Shown here: positions 7,201 through 18,260 of the stretch, piece after piece | How the letters are laid out: the number at the start of each line of letters is the position of its first letter | Position numbering within the stretch: position 1 is the first letter of the stretch | Source of the DNA: Symsagittifera roscoffensis | Lineage: Eukaryota; Xenacoelomorpha; Acoela; Convolutidae | Direction of reading: 5' to 3' | Assembly (NCBI RefSeq): GCF_963678635.1 | Contig: NC_087062.1 | Location: forward strand, 38,567,330-38,631,329 | DNA length: 64,000 nucleotides | Notes under the pieces: model-generated | Told to the model about the DNA's origin: nothing | Seen by the model: only the letters and a program-made list of their open reading frames with translations | The model's database searches: none | Position numbers and translations under genes: made by a program

Positions 7201-9553
7201 TTAGATTGGTGTTATAGTATTGTTGTTGGTGGTTATATGAGGGATTGTTGTGCGAGAGATCGTTCCTATTACATTGGTCCGTACTAAATGTTCATTTTGG
7301 TTATTTAGGTCTGGGTATAAACCAGGTTCGTTTCGCGAATCTGGTGACATTAAGGGTACTGCAGTCTCATTTCGCTCTATCATAGGTAATGAAGCAGTGC
7401 TTTCTTGGTAAATATTTTGATTATGATTTTGTTGTCGTATTTGTTTTTGTCTTGAGTTGCGCAAATCTGATGATTCAAGATTGGAGTTTTCGTTTGAGAA
7501 AAAAGAAGTAAAAACTGATAGAACGAAAAGGTTATACGTGGCACCTAATATTATCTTCCAGAAGCTCATAGTACGATTTGTTAGCTTATTAGTTTCCAAA
7601 GCTTTAATAATTGTTACTATTATTTCTAGCAGGAATTTGAGAAAAAGAAAACAGGCAAAATAAATTCCGATTTTCTCTAAGAAAAAAGCAACAAAACCGA
7701 ATGTTCCGATGAAACTATTCATGAAAAATCCTGGTGAGAGCAGAGAATCTAGATAAATTTTCTGGTTTAAACCCATTGCAGCGGTTAAAGCGTCGGAATT
7801 TGCATAATCCATGTGTCCATTTTGGAGAACAGTTCTTGTAATTTTTTTGAGAATAGATGTTGATGCTGTGTTATGAATAATGTTATCCCAAAAAGCTTTT
7901 AATTGTTTTGGGGTATACATGCCTGCGCGTCGCGAATCGTATACGGGAAATTCCGTAATATGGCCTATATCTTGTGGAGCGAACATTAAAGGAGTCTTGA
8001 AAGGTATTGGAGCCGGCATTAATTGGTACCAAGATAATTTATCATCTAAATCAAGTTGAAAGGCATTTTTGTAGCCACCAACGCAGTGTATTTAGTTGGC
8101 AAAAGGAAAAGTTTGGCGGGTAATAGGGTCGACAAACATTGTTCGCCCATTGTAAAAGATCGGTATTCGATCAAAGCATTTTTCGAGAACTTTAAGAGGT
8201 GAAACTTTTTTAGGGCAGTGATACAGCCAGCCAACTGCTCCATCGGTGTCCAAAAACATAGAGCGGTTGCCGGTTAACATGTATCCTGCAAGCCTGGTAT
8301 TTTGTAAAGCTAACATCATTATTGTTAGAATTTGTGTTCTTTCGAGTTCACATTGATTCTGTAATAATGTCATTTCAGAATGTCTGAGTTGTTTAGCATT
8401 AAAGTACATTATGTAATTTAACTTTGCACCCAGATGAAGTTCGTAATCAATTTCATCGGTACCTACATGGCGCCAAAGAGGATCCCGATTTTTATTGTTA
8501 CGTTCGTCATGGAGGAACGAAAAATTACCTGATCCCAGAGGATAGTTCAAAGGTTTCACTCTTATTTGATCGTTCTCATTTATTTGCATTTGATAGTAAT
8601 TTCTATCATCGTGTCGTATGTTGCTGGATTTACCAGTTTTCATATCAAAACCGCCTGAATAAGAAATAAACAATGACTCAAAATTTGTTTTATATAATGC
8701 TCCTGGCCTGCTGCAGACTTCTTGCTGCTTGTTATAAATGCGAATTTTGAGGTCTAAGCCATTGGGTGCCGATCCCTCACTCAGTATATGATATTGAGGG
8801 TGGTCCAACTTATTAGCGTACTTGACCGTTTTCGCTTTTTGAGAAAACAATTTTGTGACTACGCAATTTTCGGGCATGTCCCAAGTGTAAGCATAAGGGT
8901 CTAATGATGTTGATTTGCATCCACCTTCAAGTACTGTGCATGGTAATGGGATACCGTAAGGATTTTGTACTTGTTTTGTTTCTAGATTTTACTTTGAGTT
9001 GAACTTTTTGCATGTGCGTTTCGTAGCTATAGTGTTTGATTTGTCCCCTATTCTTGCATGCTGTCGAACTGTCGCCTTCTAATGATGTTCCTTCATTTCT
9101 GTGTTGTAAAATACTTTCATCCATTTTTATAATTAGTTCATGGGTGTATCCATCTTCATTCACTGTAATTTTGTTGTTCTTTGCTGCTTTTTCGCAATCT
9201 TCTGGTGGTATAATAATTTCATAGGTTATCATGTTCATATTGTGAACGATGGAAGAATGTGCCCACATTCCGCAATTATAACGAATGGGAAATGTTTTAA
9301 TTTTACACATAACTGCGTTCACGTATGTTCTATAAGACCGTTGATATACGCTAATTGTGCTATCGGTAGTGTAAAGGTTTTCTGGGCTAACTTTACATGG
9401 GGCCACTTGACTTAAAGAATACATTTTATTTTCCTGCATGCTTGAACAGTCATAGTGAGTAACTTTGAGAGAATTCGATACGTTTTCCAAATCATCATTC
9501 TGTAGAATGACAAGAGGTATAAATGTTGAAAGTAGAGTAGTAAATTTCATCAT
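7201..9553 (-). pseudogene. env: env-like glycoprotein gene of element 1 (one frameshift, one stop)
   Basis: Envelope-type glycoprotein, expected to be a secreted/membrane entry protein of an errantivirus-like element. Start is taken at the double ATG (9553) before a hydrophobic signal peptide. The ectodomain has a VTHYDC motif, QVAPCK, a CELERTQIL block, GNRSMFLD, and a Cys before KKVSPL. A membrane span lies near residues encoded at ~7530-7700, followed by a polar cytoplasmic tail ending at 7201. The same blocks occur in the same order at 40957-43583. The architecture recalls glycoproteins of chuvirus-like RNA viruses that some retroelements have acquired; this is from memory and unverified. 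Breaks: a frameshift near 8960-8985 and an in-frame TAA at 8092-8094; otherwise the frame is open. Confidence 0.75.
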
Positions 9554-9752
9554 TATCGCGAAGTTGCTAAAAATTAGCAATAGTAAATTTTTTTGGTTGG
9601 TTTTTATTGGAAGAAACCATTGTTTTAAAAAATTGACTAGTTTGATTGACCATTACGTGTGGGGTCATAGTTTGAATAATCTTTTGTATCCAAATTGATG
9701 ACCCGGAGATTACGAAATGAGTTTTTAGCTAGTGAAGACTATTAGAGATTTT

Positions 9753-10590
9753 TTAGTTGAATCCTGCTTGGTAGAAGCTGGGTTGTCGCCGATGTCTCTG
9801 AATTCTTTCATTTGTCGAGCCCGTTTGAACAGATGTCTGTCCGTTTTGGAGGTTGTGGCTTGATGTAGTTGGTATATATGACAATTCATCGAAATTATTA
9901 CCATTGCTATCGTTTGGATAATGAGGTGTTGAGGTTAGCCTTCTCTGAGCTAATCCTGGTGTATGTGGCATTTGTATAGCTTCTGTGTTGTGCTCTTGAA
10001 ATCCTGAGTCAATATTCGTTAAGGTTTTTTCTTGCTCAGTTTCACGTAGTTCTATATTATTTTCTCGTCTATGGTGTGTTTCGACTGGTAAATATTCTGA
10101 TGAACCCATTGGGTTTTGAAATGATTTATTGGTGAGTGGTGTATTGACAACTTTATTCCTTGATTTCATTAGGTTTTCATAGAATGGTTTGTAGGACTGG
10201 TCTTTTAAAACATAGTCATTCACCAGTTCCTTTGCTTTTTCTTCAATGGGAAAGTATTCAATTAGATGGTTTCTATGAGCTGTCTTTTTTATAGTTTGAT
10301 CTGAATCTAATTGTATTTCTTAGTTTACATTCGTTACTTTATTTGTTACCGTATATGGGCCTGATCATAGTTCTTGTAATTTTTTTGATTTGCCATCTTC
10401 TATCGATTGGTTTTCCATCAGTACTTTTTGACCTATTTCTAAGGGTTTTCCTAATTTATATTTATTTCGATATTTGTGGATTTTGGCGTTGTTTTCAAGA
10501 CTTTTCTTGTAAGCTGTATTATAGATGTATTTAAATTGGTTCTCTCGGATAAGTAGTGAAGTGTTAATTTTCGGTTTTAATAATGGTTAT
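9753..10590 (-). pseudogene. pol: Integrase C-terminus and pol tail of element 1 (two in-frame stops)
   Basis: Reading on the minus strand, the frame from ~10590 contains a Lys-rich linker, then a GPY-type module (SGPYTV) near 10370-10340 and HRNHLIEYFP near 10270, which corresponds to HRNNLLPYYP at the end of the integrase at 38430-38470. TGA and TAA codons interrupt the frame around the GPY module. It then runs open through a 156-codon tail (10223-9753) rich in Asn/Thr/Ser/Pro, with no domain recognised. GPY/F modules bind DNA or chromatin in Gypsy integrases. This is a remnant with no catalytic core. Confidence 0.7.
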
Positions 10591-10826
10591 ATAGCTTTAT
10601 TTGATGATGTTTGTAAAGAAAGTCTGTGTAATGGGAGATTAGCACAGAATTCAGAGTTGCACGTTAATTCTGAATTTCGGAGTAATCTTAGTTTTAAAGA
10701 GATTGGTATTTGAGGTTTTTGTCCGAAAACAATTTCGTATGGTGTTAATCCAGTACTTGCGTTGATAGTGGTGTTATGAGCGAAAGCGAATTTCGCAGCT
10801 AGATCTGGTCGCACCAGTGGTCGCAC
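10587..10826 (-). pseudogene. pol: Integrase core 3' fragment fused to the primer-binding site
   Basis: About 45 residues are typical of the end of a Gypsy integrase core: AHNTTINASTGLTPYEIVFG, matching AYNSQLTTTLGMSPYEMVF in the integrase at 37576-37977. The frame is open straight through the primer-binding repeat because gag, protease, reverse transcriptase and the first part of integrase have been deleted. There is no genuine start codon, and the DDE residues are absent. The tail of the ORF drifts out of frame relative to the downstream GPY region. Confidence 0.75.
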
Positions 10827-10838
10827 CTGGTCGCACCA
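10804..10838 (-). promoter_or_regulatory. Primer-binding site of element 1, triplicated
   Basis: On the minus strand, two bases after the 5' LTR end, TGGTGCGACCAG begins, and its TGCGACC core recurs three times in 35 bp. TGG is the expected complement of a tRNA CCA end. The same 11-base core with a 2-base spacer follows the LTR of the element at 28518. The primer tRNA is not identified. Confidence 0.7.
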
Positions 10839-10840
10839 GT

Positions 10841-11991
10841 TTTACTAAGCGATCATTGCTGGTTGAATGCTTAGTAATTTTGTCCTAAATTATAAGTCTC
10901 ACCTTAGATCGTCAAATTGTCTTGACAAAAAGTAGAGTAGAAACAATAGTTAGAAAAGGTATGAATTAATTAGTTGGTTAGATACAAAGCACTGGGTTAT
11001 TAGATTATATAAATGAATCGAACAGCTTAAAGAAATATACCTATGAGGGGAGGTTGAGCTAATCTTATTTTGTTCATCAAAATTTTATCTTCCTACTAAG
11101 GTCGGTGGCTGATTAGTATGTATGGTTGCCCTTGATTTTGTCAAGTCAGCACTTCTGGTTGGGTCGTCTGAATCGTCTTGCCGTAGTCCTTTGGGTACTT
11201 GTAGTCCAGACTTCCTCGGGTGTGCGTATCTCGAGTATCTCGATTTATAATTTTTCATACTTAAAATGAGAATTTATCCTCTTTTTATAAGTGAAAAGGG
11301 CTAGATTAATTTTAGTGTTAGGGCAGAAAAGAAAAATTATTTATTTTTAAAAGATCTGACTGAAGAGAACTGACTTGCTGCTTACTGAGCAAAATGAAAC
11401 ACTGAAGATTTCAGGCCAGTCCTTTTGCTCGTAAGCATAAACCGGCGGCTGATTCAATCTTTAATTATTCAGGTTTCACCTGCTCCTTTGTTCTCCCTTT
11501 CTTATAAGAGAATTTTCAACTAGTTTTTATTTGTTTTTTTTTCAAATCAAATATCTTCAACTTATTAGTCCTCTTTGAAGAAAACCGCAGCCTTCAGTTT
11601 GTCTGATTAAAAATTCATATTACTTTCTCTGATGCATCATATTGCAGGTGCATCTATGCTAAATCAAAGCAAGGAGAATTTTAGTGCAGCCGGCAAGACT
11701 GCTAAATATTTATCCAGTTTGTTTCAAGTTAAGTTAAAAGGGACGTATTAATAATCGCCGCCCTTTTAAAATATTGAGCATGAAAAAATGAGAAAAATTG
11801 GACAAGTATTTAAAAAGGAGTGGATTTTCAAAACAAGATTTTATAGTCCTAATAAGAGTAAATCAGTCAATATCTGATTTAGTGAAAAGAGGCTTTAATT
11901 TAAATGGCACGCTCTAATTTAGAATTGGGTCGTTAAATAAACAATTAGGACAATGGTCTTTTGTGTGTGTGTAGTATTTCGCAATACTACA
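10841..11991 (-). repeat. 5' LTR of element 1
   Basis: This is a direct copy of 1232-2380, differing by about three substitutions and a T-tract length change. It carries the same minus-strand TATAAAA (near 11285-11292) and the terminal inverted repeat. CCTT (11992-11995) follows as the right target-site duplication. Confidence 0.9.
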
Positions 11992-11995
11992 CCTT

Positions 11996-13557
11996 AAACC
12001 CGATACTCTACATCAAGACTATGGGAGTTTCACTGCCGATGAGATCAGATCTTTTTGTCCAGTTAAAGGCGAACATGAGCATGCGCGGATTGGAACTAAA
12101 AATAGTGACTCTATAAACAAAAACTCAAAAATTGATGGATTGTTTTTTTGCAGTTGTTGAAAGCAATTGTCTTGTGGATGAAACAGATAACAGAGATCAT
12201 CAATCAATCTGGTAAAAATCTAGATAACTAAAAAATGAGAGAACCAGATTTGTGAGGTTATAGCGTTGAGGCAATTTGGCAAATTACCAAGTTAAGAAGT
12301 CGCGAAATGTTTTAGAAAAAAAACTGTCTATCGCTTAGAGAAAGATTTGTAAAGGCGAATTTTGATGAGGCCTTTATTTTGCCGCAGAGTGAAATTATAT
12401 ACAAATTATATTAAAATTAAAAAAATGAAACCTTAGATAAATAATTTTAAAAACTTTACCCTTCAGAAAAAGCCACTTGCGAAAAATATTATTCAGAAAT
12501 AAAACTCGTGCTGCTGAGAGTTCATCCATCTTATTTCTGGAAAAAATGAAATTTCGCACAATGATTTAAAAAACAAAATTGACTCAAAAATTATAAACTA
12601 GTGTTTTTTTCAAGATGATGAAATAATTCAAATCTGGAAAAAACTGAAGAAACAACTCTGTTATATTCTGATGTTTTGAATCACTTTTTTTGGTAAAAAT
12701 TAATAGTCAGGTTACACCAGTTTGAGCCAAACCCGACAGATAAATTCTGTTTTGAATTGAAAATCTTTCCAAAAAAATTTTGGACGCTAAAATACAATTT
12801 TCTCCAACAATAAAAGATAATCGGAGTAAAGACTTAAATAAACTGTCTCAATTACTAATTTTTGTCATAAAACTTTTAATCCCAGCGCTATCAGAATTGT
12901 TCAGTATCTTGTTTAAAAGTTGTTTTGATGAAGTTTTCGTTATTTTCTGAAAAAAGTTCAAGTAATTCCATTTTACATAACAGGTTTCAAGCAGGAAGTA
13001 ATTTTAGACCTAATTCTTTACTTTTACTTCGAAACCAAAACGTAGATGTTTAGAGGACCAATTTTTGGACCAAATTACAATTTCAACCAAAAACAGTTTG
13101 AATTTGAAGATTACTGCAGTAACTGAATATCTTCATGAGGCATTTTATTCTGCTCATTTGCAGATCTATCAAAAAGCATTCGATTTAATCACAAAATCGT
13201 TCTCCAGAAACTTCAATGAGGACCCGCGTATCAACAACTGAAATTGCATTCATCAAACAGAGCACTCAATGTGTCAACAATAAACCGAAAATTGCAGCTT
13301 TCAAGATATCAATTACGGAGTGACCAAGGCTCTGTTTTGTAAAAACTTTTTTTTTGCACTTGAAAAACAATTTTCCTACAGATCACTGCAAACTCTGTTA
13401 ACTTATGAACAATCACTTTAAACTCTGTTATTACAGTGATAATACTGTAATAATAGAGTTTGCCGATGAAACAAACATCTATGACTGTGGCAGTTTTATT
13501 GAAAATTGTTTTTATTTGGAGAAAACTTTCGATTGATTAACTGAAGATAAACTCAAT
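11996..13557. other. AT-rich non-coding DNA with one perfect-looking hairpin
   Basis: No gene is recognised. At 13420-13461 an 18-bp inverted repeat (AAACTCTGTTATTACAGT and its complement, one G:U) encloses a 6-base loop. The rest lacks coding signal. Confidence 0.45.
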
Positions 13558-13881
13558 TTATTTCATATTAAACAGTTTGCATGGCCGAAAATGTACACTT
13601 CCTGGTGAACAAAACCGGGTCCTCGCAGGACAGTCCACGGGATTGAACGCAACCCGGCAAAGCACAAAATCTCGGAAGGGTGTTAACCGGCTCGAGTCGT
13701 TCTTGATCGACAACAATTGTAAAATGGGGACTATAGCTCGAATTACATCCCTTGCCTCCAGCCGTTTTTTTAGTTTTGATTCCAATATAGTTTTTTCAAG
13801 TTGGCATTTTACAACCAAAATACAAATCAAGTATAAATTGATGAAGAACTCAATTTGGGGATCATCAGGAGATCTTTCCAT
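13558..13881 (-). CDS. Hypothetical 107-codon open frame in a GC-richer island
   Basis: This stretch is clearly less AT-rich than its surroundings and is open on both strands, so coding is uncertain. The minus frame has Cys residues (FVLCRVAFNPVDCPARTRFC) but no family is recognised. It ends just before the MITE at 13965. It could be an exon, a transposon fragment or chance. Confidence 0.2.
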   Translation of the reverse strand: MERSPDDPQIEFFINLYLICILVVKCQLEKTILESKLKKRLEARDVIRAIVPILQLLSIKNDSSRLTPFRDFVLCRVAFNPVDCPARTRFCSPGSVHFRPCKLFNMK

Positions 13882-13964
13882 TTGTTGAGTGACGTCTCCT
13901 CTGGGCGATTAAACAACATAAAAGTCCTATCTCATATTTAAATCATGTAAAGGTGACGTGACTC

Positions 13965-14192
13965 CCCGCACTGACAAAAATGGTTTCGGATCGATTTAAG
14001 TTGATTTTAAATCGATTTTAAATCGATCCAAATCAATCTTCATCTTTTTTATTTAACCTTCGTACTTTTTTCATACTAAAATCGATCTAAATTTATTCAA
14101 CGTACTTTTTTTTATACTAAAATCAATCTGAATTTAATCAACGTACTTTTTTCATTCTAAAATTGATCCTAATCTATTTTTGTCAGTGCGGG
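13965..14192. mobile_element. MITE-like element with 17-bp terminal inverted repeats
   Basis: The ends are exact inverted copies of CCCGCACTGACAAAAAT, with weaker pairing beyond. The 228-bp interior has three degenerate ~42-bp tandem copies built around CGTACTTTTTTCATACTAAAAT. No open frame and no obvious target-site duplication. The superfamily is not assignable; CACTG-type ends hint at a cut-and-paste DNA transposon. Confidence 0.65.
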
Positions 14193-14295
14193 TGCGAACT
14201 GGATGCAAAGGAGTGAAAGTTAGGAACTAGCAGGGAACGGCTAGCTTCTGCTAAAAACTCAAAATTCAATAGTCTTGAAACTGAAAAAAATCAAA

Positions 14296-14475
14296 TCTTG
14301 GCTCTTTTCCAGTTTCCCCCCTCTCAAATTCAATTTTGAAAAGCTTATTCAACGTTGTCATAATGCAATCAAATTCTCCATACTTTACAGCGTAACATCA
14401 CGCATTTAGCCGTAGTAACACGTAGAACAAACATAAAACTCGGTATTTTGAAAGGGGGAACTGGAAAAGAGCCCA
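14296..14475. repeat. Spaced inverted repeat
   Basis: CTCTTTTCCAGTTTCCCCC near 14299 is mirrored by GGGGGAACTGGAAAAGAG near 14453. The ~30-bp arms lie about 115 bp apart. Possibly the ends of a small decayed DNA element. Confidence 0.5.
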
Positions 14476-14507
14476 AATCTTGGATCCATTGACAATCTCC
14501 CCTCTTC

Positions 14508-14645
14508 GATTGATTGCGTGCTATGAACACGTCTTTTTGTAACTTCTTACCGTTTGTATAGCTCAATTGGTCATTACGGCCAATTGAGCTATAAAAACGG
14601 TTAGAAGTAACATAATGACGTGTTCATAGTACGCAATCAATTGAT
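14508..14645. repeat. Long imperfect hairpin (~63-bp arms)
   Basis: The arm 14508-14570 (ending AGCTCAATTGG) is complementary, with few mismatches, to 14580-14645 (starting CCAATTGAGCT), around a 9-base centre. Both arms carry GAACACG/CGTGTTC and the poly-pyrimidine AACTTCTTACCG block. Nothing coding. Confidence 0.7.
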
Positions 14646-14915
14646 CAACTGAAGTTCATTTTTTATAACTATCGAGAAAAATTTTGAAAAAGAAAAAATT
14701 TAAATTTATGACAATTTTTCTTGCACAGTTTTGTTTGGCGATCATTGCCTCTCATCGAGGCAAGCCAGCTACCAGGATTGGTGGTCAGCCTTGTATATGA
14801 ATACCTCAGCACCCTAATTGTACGCAACAACTTTTTAAATTTAGGACAGAAACAAGTCGCGATGTGTGCCTCAGTTTTATTGATTCTTTTTTCACTCTAA
14901 ATGTAATTTCACTCT

Positions 14916-15434
14916 AACGAAAGTAACGGAATATTTGTTTTTTTTTCTTCAGACAAATTTCGACTTTTTAACTAGCCATTTTTGATGGCAATTTTTTTTA
15001 TCATTCGAAAGCTTTTGTTGTCCTGAGCTTAAATTTGAAAAAATACTTCACCTGTGATCATTTTTCGTAAATTTATGAGGGTTTAAAGATTGCCTTTTTG
15101 GCCATTTTGACCAATTTGGGACAATTAACGCGCGATATAATTCGCGCCATTTACGCGTAAGCCGAGATTTAATTCGTCTTAGAAATCGTTCCAAATTGGT
15201 TGAAGAAGCCTATTTGCCATAATTGATTTGTTACAAGGAGGGAAATCTTTTGTTTTGTAATTTGTAGGGGGGGGATGATTTTTATCGATAAATTTTCAAA
15301 TTTTACAAAAAAAAAGATTCTCATTTATTTTATTTCATTTAATTTTTTATGTTGTTTATGTTATTGCTGCTCCATAAACGGTAAAAGGCACTCGGAACTT
15401 TCAGAGCTTCGCCCTGATACGATCAGTCTTGTTT
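14916..15434 (+). mobile_element. Interspersed repeat family R1, copy a
   Basis: A ~520-bp repeat also present at 47616, 50438, 55731 (-) and 56229 (-). It starts near CGAAAGTAACGGAATATTTG, has a CG-rich palindromic centre (TTAACGCGCGATATAATTCGCG), and ends with GCTTCGCCCTGATACGA. No protein is encoded. The next ~340 bp to 15777 hold nothing recognised. Confidence 0.75.
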
Positions 15435-17466
15435 TAAATTTTGGCCTCCACATGCGTTGGAGAATCTGGTTCATGATTTCATATAAATCAAACTATTTTC
15501 GAGTGGTTATAAACATGTCTCAAGTACCTATTAAGCTATCCCCCCGCTCCCCACGCGAGAATGTGGGAGAAGGGATGTGGGTGGAGCAATTACTCAATTG
15601 ATCCCAAATTTTGCATCATTAGCATTGCTTTCAAAATAGGAGCAATTAAAAGTGAAAAACCATGGCACTATAAGTTAACTTTTAAAATAAAAATCTTGTT
15701 TGAGAGGGCAAGTAATTGTATGTAAATTATTTCATTCTTCCAGTCGTCGATTGACAACTGTCAAATACTTCTCATAAGTTTTTTGGTAATCGATTGAAGT
15801 TGTATTTTAACGATACAATTAGAAAATGCATCAATTAGAAGAACTTAGGTACTGAAAAATATGAAGCAGAGAATACGCCTCAATTGATTAGATTTCACGA
15901 TGAAGCAAAAATTAGTCAAAATAAGTGCAACTCATGAAGAAAAAGAACACTTACTTAAATTGCCCCAGAATAACTAATCAGTGATCAAAAATAGTTAGTT
16001 GTTTTGGTATTTTTGTGAAATGGTGACTATCATGGCATCAGGACTTTTTATGTTTCTTGTGTGCACATGCCCAATATATTAGCAAAAAGCACAGAATGTT
16101 TCGACCACTATGATTCATTAGAATAAATTTAAAAAGATGGGAAAAAAATTGAAAAGAAAAATTGTTTTTTTTTTAAATGAAAAAATTGCAGAATGAGTGA
16201 TAATTATGTAGCTATTAAACGTAAGAAAAACAGAGGAATCAAATTCAGGTTCCGCTAAAAGTTTTCGAAGCGTCTTACACAAATCATATTGAAGCTCTTT
16301 CATACATTATTTGAATTATAAGAAACTTTTACGAACTATAGCAAATAAAGTGAGGAAACTTGTAAGGCAATAAACTTGTATTTTGGCCAGAAAAACATAC
16401 TGTTACTCCAGTTTTTTCTAGCGTTTTCTGAGGAAAACATTTCAACAAAAGTTTAAATGATTTTTTTTGAATCTTTTAATTTTTTTTACATTTTGAAAAA
16501 GTATCAGTTTTTTGAATATTGCTGAATATATTTTTTTAACAATTACTATCAAATATGCTTGAAATCCAGGCTGCCTTTTAAATTTTTTTATCAAACAATC
16601 AACAAAAATAAACCTTTTTGAAAAAACAAAAAGTTTTTTCAGAGCTTTTTCTGCGCGCAGGATTTTCTCTGCCACTTGCACTGCAACCGGCTACACATGC
16701 TTACACTGACGTTTTTCTGACAATAAATTTACATGATTTGTTTCTGATGGTAAAATGCGGATAAGCCAAGGGGTGTATGGAATTACAACTGGAGGATACC
16801 TTATTGACATATATACTACACGAAATTGAGGGCATCAGTTTTTGAGAATAGTGTTAATAGTTTCAGTTTTAAATTACGCGGTTGACTTTGTTCAACCTGA
16901 AAAAAAACACGTCTAAATTTGTTTAAAATTTGAGCAGCGTCAAGCCCCATGTTCAAACAGTTTTTTATGACTATTGATACAAAAAAAATTGTAGATTCCA
17001 TTTCAATATAAAGGAATTCATGACGGTTTACTTATGTAAAAATGTTTAGTTTCTGATCTACGGACATCTTGAATAGTCTATTTTTTTTCTAACCTAAAAA
17101 AAATTTTTGTAATGAGAAATTTATATGGTGATAAATGATGTAGAAAACACCTCAACTTGCAGGCCTTTGCTTCTATCCTCTCATCGGGCATGGTGACAAC
17201 ACGCCGGGCATTGTCTCATCGGGCATTCGTAGCCTTTGAAAAAACGACTATTCGCATCTCGCGACGATTCGTAGCAAGCGACAAATATTATTGGTAGAAG
17301 CTTTGATCAGATCTAAAGAAATTAGATGAAAGGGTTGAATCAAAGAAAAAAGAAACTAAAGATCGAAATTGAATGAGAGGCCTTCAAACTGCTTGAGAAT
17401 AAAAATGTTACAATAGTATTTGAGGAGTTCAACCAAACTGGCTGGACTTTTTCCATGTTTTGCCAC

Positions 17467-18260
17467 CTAGGCGGCGTTTTCTCCGGCAATGAATCTAGCC
17501 GTTTTCTTCTCCGTCAACCTTTGTTCTTTTCTCGGGAGGTGGATACATTTGTGAATGTCGGGATGAGCACACCCCCATCCGCATCTGGAAGGCCCAATGC
17601 TAATCCTCGACCAAGTTGTTGTTTTTCTATCTTCCAGTTTTTGCGCTTTCGAACTGGTTCCACATAAAGAATTGCCCAGCACCTCTGCGTCCTTGGAGGT
17701 TAGTTCCAACCCAAATGGGTTCAAATTTCTGTCTTTAAACGATGTAACCAAAAAGGGGGACTCGTCACTTTGGTCGAAAACTATAGAGCACAAAGCAGTC
17801 AAGCCGATTTCAAAGTCGACCTAGGACCTAGTTATCACTGCGAAAATAACGAATGATTTTAGAATCATGCGTGTTTTTTATCTTCTCGACACACTGATGC
17901 TAATTCAGTCTCTTGAATTTTGCTCCAATTGGCTTGAGCAAAATAAAAAACACACTCTTTTGTAGTTACTCGAGTGAAGGCCTTCTAGAATGCGATAATT
18001 GAAGCCTTCTCAAAATCTACCACATTCTGTTAGGGCTCAAGTCCTGGTTTCATTTCTTTCAATTGTCTGACGGCCTGATTGTATTGCTCTTTACTTTTGT
18101 TTGAAGAAGAAAACTAATGGAACAGTTTGAATGTTAACCACAGCATGAATAGGAAAAGTTTGACAAAATAACGCGGGGTATGCATTAAATGTTCCATCTG
18201 CATGCCAGACTTTGTTGCTTTCCAAAGTTTCTAAGTTCTCGTCGATGGCAAATTTAAACA
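17467..18260 (-). pseudogene. Decayed MULE-like transposase, copy A
   Basis: Minus-strand fragments read in order like a MULE/FLYWCH-type transposase. Near 18250-18110: ADGTFNAYPALFCQTF then IHAVVNIQTVPLVFFF (the DGTF block and following strand). Near 17970-17890: ECVFYFAQANWSKIQETEL. At the end, within the 111-codon frame 17802-17467: HPDIHKC...KEQRLTEKKTARFIAGE, resembling the MULE C-terminal block. Frames are broken by stops and indels. Intact relatives catalyse cut-and-paste transposition with a DDE site, which cannot be traced here. No terminal inverted repeats were found. Confidence 0.6.

Larger units (their letters stand above)
1232..11991 (-). mobile_element. LTR retroelement 1: env-bearing, gag-pol deleted, with accessory gene array
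   Basis: Two direct repeats of ~1,150 bp (1232-2380 and 10841-11991) bound a minus-strand internal region. The LTRs start TGTAG on the minus strand. The flanking CCTT at 1228-1231 and 11992-11995 is a 4-bp target-site duplication. In minus-strand order the element holds a primer-binding site, an integrase C-terminal remnant, an env gene, twelve small ORFs, a purine tract and the 3' LTR. Its integrase fragment and env are homologous to those of the element at 28518-47330, which puts it in a Ty3/Gypsy-like, errantivirus-like group. By eye the LTRs differ at about three positions plus one T-tract, so insertion was recent. It cannot be autonomous because gag, protease, reverse transcriptase and the integrase core are absent. 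Confidence 0.9.

Noticed and set aside
17455..17824. Plus-strand open frames of 70-75 codons over the transposase relic, repeated in each duplication copy
   Set aside because: They lie antisense to the MULE-like C-terminal block and recur only because the segment is duplicated.
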